Assembly (NCBI GenBank): GCA_001414345.1
Contig: LLCB01000150.1
Coordinates: 62,001-126,000 of the forward strand
Direction: 5' to 3'
Length of the DNA: 64,000 bases
Source: Hymenoscyphus infarciens
Taxonomy: Eukaryota; Ascomycota; Leotiomycetes; Helotiales; Helotiaceae
The notes below the pieces were generated by a model. That model did not search any database and was not told the origin of the DNA. It saw only the letters and a program-made list of their open reading frames with translations. A program made the translations under genes and the position numbers. This document shows positions 58,581 through 64,000 of this stretch, in pieces; the stretch's first letter is position 1, and each line of letters starts with the position of its first letter.

Positions 58581-58996
58581 TGCTGAAATCGGACTGAGAA
58601 GGAAAGTAAGGGGATTTGAAGTTGAAGAAGATACTTTTATCATCGGTGTAGGACTGCATGATGATCATTTACTTAACTGGGATAATGGTGTTCTCGTAGA
58701 TTACTGTACACATTTTAGATGACGCTGAGTAATATTGTATGCACATATACTGCAAGTGAGATCTTAATCCAGTTATCAATACCCGAGACTTACCACTCCA
58801 GTTAACACTTCCTCGTGATAGCTTTTGATTTTCGAAATTTGAAGGAAAACTCCAATGAATTGATAATTGTTACAGTCACGTCACGTCCTAGGGTCTTAAA
58901 AGAATTGTAATCTAGGCGAGTCGTTTAGAGTAACGAGAGCTATTCATTGTCTCGATTTGTCGTGAGACGGGGAATTTGCCCTGACGCTCCGATAGT
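58581..58996. other. intergenic between oxidase pseudogene and GH74 gene
   Basis: 416 bp; should contain the former promoter of the oxidase and the 3' UTR of the GH74 gene. No gene is seen. Confidence 0.5.
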
Positions 58997-61900
58997 TCAT
59001 TGAACACCTGCAAAAACTATTAGAGTATTTTCCATTAGTCTGAGATGAAGCGGGCACTCACATTGAGAATAGAACTCGTTTGTAAAAGTACATTTCCAAC
59101 CCGATGGGCACACAGTAGGACCATTATATCCAGACCCACCACCTAAATTCGTTAGTATCATTGCAATCAAAGAAGTTAGGATTCTTACATTGTCCATATG
59201 GTGTACTTGTTGCCCCGCTACTAGTACTTGAAGATAGTAAGTAGTTGAAGTGAAGTGTGTTGGTCCTCAGACTTACCTAGAAGTTGTAGCAGTTCCGCTG
59301 GTTGTTTTTACGCTGGACGTAGATACCGAAGTTGACAATGTAGAGGGCTTGCTAGTCGTGCTAGCGACTGTACTCGAGGTACTAGACTTAATTGTTGATG
59401 CTGAAGTTGAACTTGGACCGGCGGTCGCTGTAGGTGAGGGCAGAGACCCAGACGGGGATCCATAGAAGATCCCACGACCGTTTGTACCCACATAGACGCG
59501 ACCATAGAGCGACAGGTCAGCGCCAACGCAGTTTGCAGAAGCTGCACCAAAGCCATTCTTTACATCGCTTATGATAATCCAGTTCAATCCGACGTCTTCC
59601 GATTTGACGAGTGTGGCTGTTCCATCAACGGTGAAAAATCCGTAAATAACTGGATATCCCCCTGATTTGGACGAGGCACCGAATGCTATCAAAACATGTT
59701 AGCGTATATTCTACAATTTTATAGAAAATCATACCAAACCCATAGCCGGCAGTCACCCCACTTATTTTTGTGAAGGTTGTCCCATAATCCAGAGAATGAA
59801 AAAGCCCGGTATCGGTTGTGGCCCAAACATCTCCAGCGATCGTCGGATTTACACGGATTTGATTGACTGTAGTAGAGGAACCTAAGCTAGCTGACTTTGC
59901 AAACGTGACACCGAGGTTTGTTGACACGTAAAAGGCCCCCGCCGAGCCTCCATAGAAGACAGAATTGTTTCTCTTGTCTGAGGCGATTGCAGCACCAGTT
60001 GGAAGAGTAGGGACGTTAGCGAACGGGTTGGTATATCGAGATACCAGTGCTCCAGTTGAAGTCATCAGCAAGACAGTGTCTGCATCCGCAGAAAGCGCTA
60101 CCTTACCAGGTAACGTACTGGTCGAAGCACCATAATCTGCACTCCAAGTAACCCCAAAATCAGAAGATAAAGCGACCTTTATTGCTGTATCGCTCTCCCC
60201 TGATCGGACAATATTAGCAGGCTTATTACCAGCATAATCAATGTCTCTCGTTGTGCCATAGGTTGGATTGTGAAAAGCCTGAGCTGGGGCTGTGTCGAGA
60301 GATTTGTGATAAAACCCTCCAATATCACCGACTGCTGAGAGAAGTGGCGGACCTCCGGGAGGAGTCAAGAGGGAGAGAGCCGCTGTTTCTTCGATTCCGT
60401 TTGCCATACTTTTCAGGGTAACGTTATGGACAGTATCCCAATTTTGAAGATTTCTCCCTCCAAAAATCGTCGCCCCGGTTCCATACAACCTGAGTCGAGT
60501 CAGATGTCTTGTCATGTGAGATGGAAAGCTCTCTTACCAGTGGTTTGAGTCAAAAGGATCAATTGATAGCCCCTCAACCATCCATCCTACTCTTGAAATG
60601 AAATCAGCTGTAGAAGTAGTGTCTAACAGCCAGGGGGCATCAGAGATATCCCAACCATAGTAGCGATCTTGACTAGGATAGCTACTCCAAGCCCAGATTG
60701 GAGACCACTGGCAACGTATTAACATAAGTGTTTCTCATCAAGAGAAGATCTAACGGGAGCCAGGGGGTGAAACTCCCCTCGGCCGTTGAGGGTGGAAGAC
60801 AAGTGGAGGGGAAATTGCATACGGTTGCTCCGGAATCAGTACTTCGCCAAATCTGCTCATCTGGCCACCAGGAATTCAAAGCTGCGACCATGAGCGTACC
60901 AGGCCTTTGTAAGTCTACAGTTAAGCCACCATAGCCATAATTTGATGACGTGGTTGGAGGGGTAGGGCTAATATCTGTCCAAGCCCCAGTGGAGATGTTA
61001 TATCTAGAACTCGATTATCAGTAAAGCCAATGATGGAACTAGCTTTGTAATGTGCATACCTGTGGACAGTTCCATTTGTGCCGTCGTATGGCCCCACGCC
61101 ATTTGCGTAACTAACGTAAAGAACCTTCTCTGCTGGAGACAACACACCTTTATGAGGTATAAAGCCAATTTGAGGTTCTCCGGAGACCCAACTCCCTGCA
61201 AATAGTCAGCATTAAAATTAAACTGAGGCTACGACAGCATACAAGTATTTCCTGCATCCTCAGACTTAAAGACTGATTGTCCTGCATCGACAACGCCTGT
61301 TTTTATTAGCTAAACCATCCAAGAAGGATGGTTCGCGAGGGAAATTAGAAGTGGCAGTAAATACTTGAGGTTCCCACCTGCCCTGCCTACCTCGCGCACG
61401 TTGTTTCAGCTTTTCAGGGCAAGTCAAGGAAATTCCTCAAAACACTTAGAACAAGTTGGAATATTGGCCCAGATGTTTTAAAACAATGAGTATTTACTGC
61501 CGCTTGTAATGTCCACCGCGAGAGTGGCTTTACACTTACCAACGAATATACGTGGTGTTGCAGTCCCTTTCGAAGCGGAGGTAGAGTCAAAGGTTACCCA
61601 GGCAATTCCGACGGGGTCGGAAGTGTAACTAGAAGAAGGGTCTTGGAAATATGTCCCTAAATATGATCAGATAAGGGACACGAAAGAAAAACGGTTGGTT
61701 CTACTTACCCGGCCACTTGAACGATGTAACGCTGGTCCACGTCACGCCATAGTCCGTGGACTTAAACAGACCTTTTCCACTTCTGGCCCCAAAGTAGAGA
61801 ATGCTATTTTTGTTTGGGTCGATGGCAAGACGCTTTTCTAATTTTAGTTGAACCCAGCAAATGGATTTCGAAACTTACCTCGCCAATTCCGCGTCCCGGC

Positions 61901-62524
61901 ATGTTTCCTCCAACCTTGAAGGGAAGAGTTGTTTTGGTCCAGGTGGCCCCCTGATCGAGGGAGCGCAGGATAGCTCCATTGTTTGGGTCCCATTCATTTG
62001 TATACATACCGGCGGCAAGATAAAGACGATCAGTATCAATCGGATCCGTCGCTAGCGCGTCAACACCCCAGTCATGCCTTTATTAGTTAGTAGAAGACCA
62101 AGAAATTGGATTTTTGGCTTACCACTGCAAATTCTATGAATCAGTAAAGATTTCTTAACGGAATCTCGCCTTTCCCCCGTAAATGGGCAGATCATCAACG
62201 CTAAACCAAAAAGATGGGCTTACTTACATTTTCATTATCTGTCCCATCTAGAAGAGGGGTCCAGGAGTCATCGGCATTCAGACGATATGCTCCACCAATG
62301 TCCGTTCGAGCAAATGCAAGACCTTTGACAGAGGGATTGAAAATTATACCAGGGACAAATCCCCCTCCTCCTGCCCTATATTAGCTAAGCTCTGAATGAC
62401 CATCAGCATCACACTTACCTCCAATCTTGACATTTTTCCAAGTAAATGCTTGAGAAGCGGCTGCATTCACAGACCCAACAAGTAGGCCACAAGCCGCCAA
62501 AACTACGGAGTAGGAGAAAAACAT
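58997..62524 (-). CDS. GH74 xyloglucanase with C-terminal CBM1, 15 exons
   Basis: Exons: 62524..62419, 62370..62228, 62133..62123, 62077..61879, 61832..61709, 61656..61540, 61296..61243, 61195..61060, 61003..60823, 60707..60538, 60489..59735, 59685..59277, 59220..59189, 59142..59062, 59007..58997; 842 aa. GH74 enzymes cut xyloglucan with inversion. The signal peptide is MFFSYSVVLAACGLLVGSVN. Two seven-bladed propellers are evident from repeated Asp-box-like words (SLDQGATW, STDYGVTW, SEDAGNTW, STDSGATW, SSDFGVTW, SEDVGLNW). VKIGGGGGFVPG and RTDIGGAYR (Asp59, probable catalytic base) are family marks. A Ser/Thr linker leads to CBM1 (YGQCGGSGYNGPTVC, CTFTNEFYSQC). Exon 3 is a micro-exon of 11 nt, or possibly 2 nt. 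The last coding exon is 11 nt. Confidence 0.9.
61349..61505. mobile_element. MITE in intron 6 of the GH74 gene
   Basis: The ends AAGTGGCAGTAAATACT and (reverse complement of the right end) AAGCGGCAGTAAATACT form a 17-bp inverted pair with one mismatch. The element, 157 bp, accounts for why this intron is 243 nt while the others are mostly 45-95 nt. No clear target duplication is seen. A degenerate relative lies at 63,040-63,190. Confidence 0.7.
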
Positions 62525-63039
62525 TGCTCAGGCGAGATGCAGGCAATATCAAAACAATCAAAAACTCCAAAAGTACATAAGTGAGAACGGAGAACAATAT
62601 ATAATAGCTGATTTTGAGTTGCCACCCACACCATATGGTCAATTTCCTCACCTCGGAAGCTGGATTAGGGTGTGGACTACACACCCAGCCATGTGCCCAA
62701 ATAATTCGGAATGGGAGCCGAAGAACCGTCATCTAAACTACTAGAGGGAGTTGCAAAGAAAAAAAATCGATATACCACGCGCTCTGGTTTGTTTTATGTG
62801 GAGTAGGCAGTCGAAGACTGGGTAGCTAGCCCGCATCCGGTTGATGGCAGACGGGAGATTGAGGCTTAACGGCATGCTACGATCCGCGATCCTGAGGGCC
62901 GCGAGATGAACGTCACAATAATTGGAGGGAAATGGATTATGCGGGGTGTTGATGGGGTAAAGAAGAGATGGAGAGGAGATGGGATGTTGTCAACGGAAAA
63001 GTTTCTTTTTAGCCGCGACATTCGCGAATCCTTCAAGGG
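62525..63039. other. GH74 promoter region
   Basis: No gene is seen. A TATATAAT word at about 62,600 lies some 75 bp upstream of the GH74 start on the minus strand and is a candidate core promoter element. Confidence 0.4.
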
Positions 63040-63190
63040 TTGGTCAGGTCTCAGTAAAAGCAGCATCAAATACTTTGGGGTCGAACCTGCCTACCTATCT
63101 CGTTATTCCATATCTCTAGGGTAGTTCAAGGTGTTTAACCAGGGACAAGTCGAAATATTGACAGATGATTTAGAACAATGAAGTTCGGAT
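63040..63190. repeat. degenerate relative of the GH74 intron MITE
   Basis: In the same order as the intron element it carries AGCAGCATCAAATACTTTGG, ACCTGCCTACCT, CAGGGACAAGTCGAAA, AATATTG, CAGATGATTTAGAACAATGA. Many substitutions and a lost right terminus suggest an older copy. Confidence 0.45.
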
Positions 63191-64000
63191 TGATTAACTT
63201 GTTTACAATAGGGTGTTAGAATGGCTCACTGTACCTGGACAGAAAAACGTCCGTCAACATGTAACGCACAAGAATTCATTGACGGCAACATAGCACAAGA
63301 CTTAGAAAATTCAAATTTTTTTCGTGTTTTTCCTACCTCTTTTGGGGGTTACAATTATAGTGCTGTATCCCGTGCAGGTGAAGTGCCTGAATTTAGTACA
63401 CGAGTTACAGTCGCAGACCTGCAATAAAAATACAACCACGAATTGAAACCTTTTAATTGTTTGAAAAAGCAGCAATTAGCCGCTGGAAAGTTCTCGCAGA
63501 ATTTTGTCTTAATTTTGAGAGTTTCTTTTAGGGCATGAGAAGGTGTGAGATGGAATACGCTGGCGGTACTAAAACCTGCCGCGTATTGTTGTCCTACGTC
63601 TCTTCTAAAAACTTGGTTCTTCCCACGTTTTAGGATGACACTTTTTTCCCCAGTGGGAAAACTAGAGCTCAAACAACCATGAAAGAAAATCGCGGTTGAA
63701 ATTTCAAATATGCGGTTTTACTGATTGTTTTAGTTTGCGTTTTCAAAGACAGCTAGCTGTCTCCCCACCATGAGTTCTTAGCACGCGAAAAGCGTCGTCA
63801 ACCTTCACGAAGTGCACTCTATTGAATAGCAACTAGGACAGTTTTACTTCTAATCACGATATAAAAGATTCCTTTACCACTCGTCAACAACAGTTAAGCA
63901 ACAAAAAATAACCCTATCTTTTACCTTTTTTCGTTTTGGTGACTCTGCCCAGGGTACTTTTTTAGCCTCAATTTATAGACAAGCTCTCTAACACTACAAC
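63191..64000. other. right edge, no gene seen
   Basis: Frames of 68 codons (plus, 63221) and 105 codons (minus, 63355) overlap antisense and show no domain. Pyrimidine-rich sequence and CAACAACAGTTAAGC near the right edge could belong to the leader of a gene beyond the window. Confidence 0.35.

Noticed and set aside
63221..63672. Overlapping frames on both strands near the right edge
   Set aside because: Antisense overlap, no conserved motif, no promoter or intron signals; could not be supported.

Overview
The window is nuclear DNA of a filamentous ascomycete, most likely Pezizomycotina and perhaps Leotiomycetes. The genes have short 50-80 bp GT-AG introns and fungal-type products: vacuolar and secreted S10 carboxypeptidases, GH16 and GH74 glycanases with a fungal CBM1, and a proline/serine-rich C2H2 factor. 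Long tracts are almost pure A/T with C-to-T and G-to-A decay, as left by repeat-induced point mutation (RIP). Exon joins were deduced by eye from splice consensus plus frame and family continuity. No database search was run.

Layout. 0.4-4.5 kb: a small unknown protein and a 579-aa secreted serine carboxypeptidase, both on the minus strand. 5.2-5.5 kb: a TA-flanked MITE. About 5.9-19.2 kb: a repeat block of RIP-degraded A/T-rich DNA. It holds several RIP-degraded LTRs and two structurally complete but pol-less LTR retrotransposons: 8,712-10,486 with TSD CTATA, and 14,909-18,132 with TSD GTTCT. Both have a primer-binding site complementary to their own LTR, the self-priming arrangement known from Tf1. 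The second element sits in one arm of an approximately 1-kb-per-arm inverted repeat whose centre is a hairpin.

19.7-27.8 kb is a housekeeping island: carboxypeptidase Y (minus), the ribosome maturation factor Sdo1/SBDS (plus), ribosomal protein S18 (minus) and ribosomal protein L17 (plus). The two ribosomal protein genes diverge across a gap that contains an 892-bp hAT-type non-autonomous transposon, and they share a promoter motif of about 33 bp. 28.7-30.7 kb holds two more TIR elements. 32.6-38.6 kb: an F-box protein and a C2H2 zinc-finger transcription factor, both minus. 38.7-46.9 kb is an unusually long stretch of normal composition with no convincing gene. 46.9-49.7 kb: Hrd1, the ER-associated degradation ubiquitin ligase.

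50.6-51.3 kb is another A/T-rich repeat remnant. 52.0-53.0 kb is a frameshifted protein-tyrosine-phosphatase pseudogene. 55.0-62.5 kb is a group of secreted carbohydrate-active genes: a GH16 glucanase (plus), an AA7/berberine-bridge-type FAD oligosaccharide oxidase (minus) broken by two CpA-to-TpA-type stop codons, and a 15-exon GH74 xyloglucanase with a C-terminal CBM1 (minus). The GH74 gene appears to need a micro-exon and carries a MITE in one intron. Together these suggest a locus for attack on hemicellulose or beta-glucan whose oxidase member has been lost. Sdo1, S18 and L17 serve ribosome production; Hrd1 and CPY serve ER quality control and vacuolar proteolysis.
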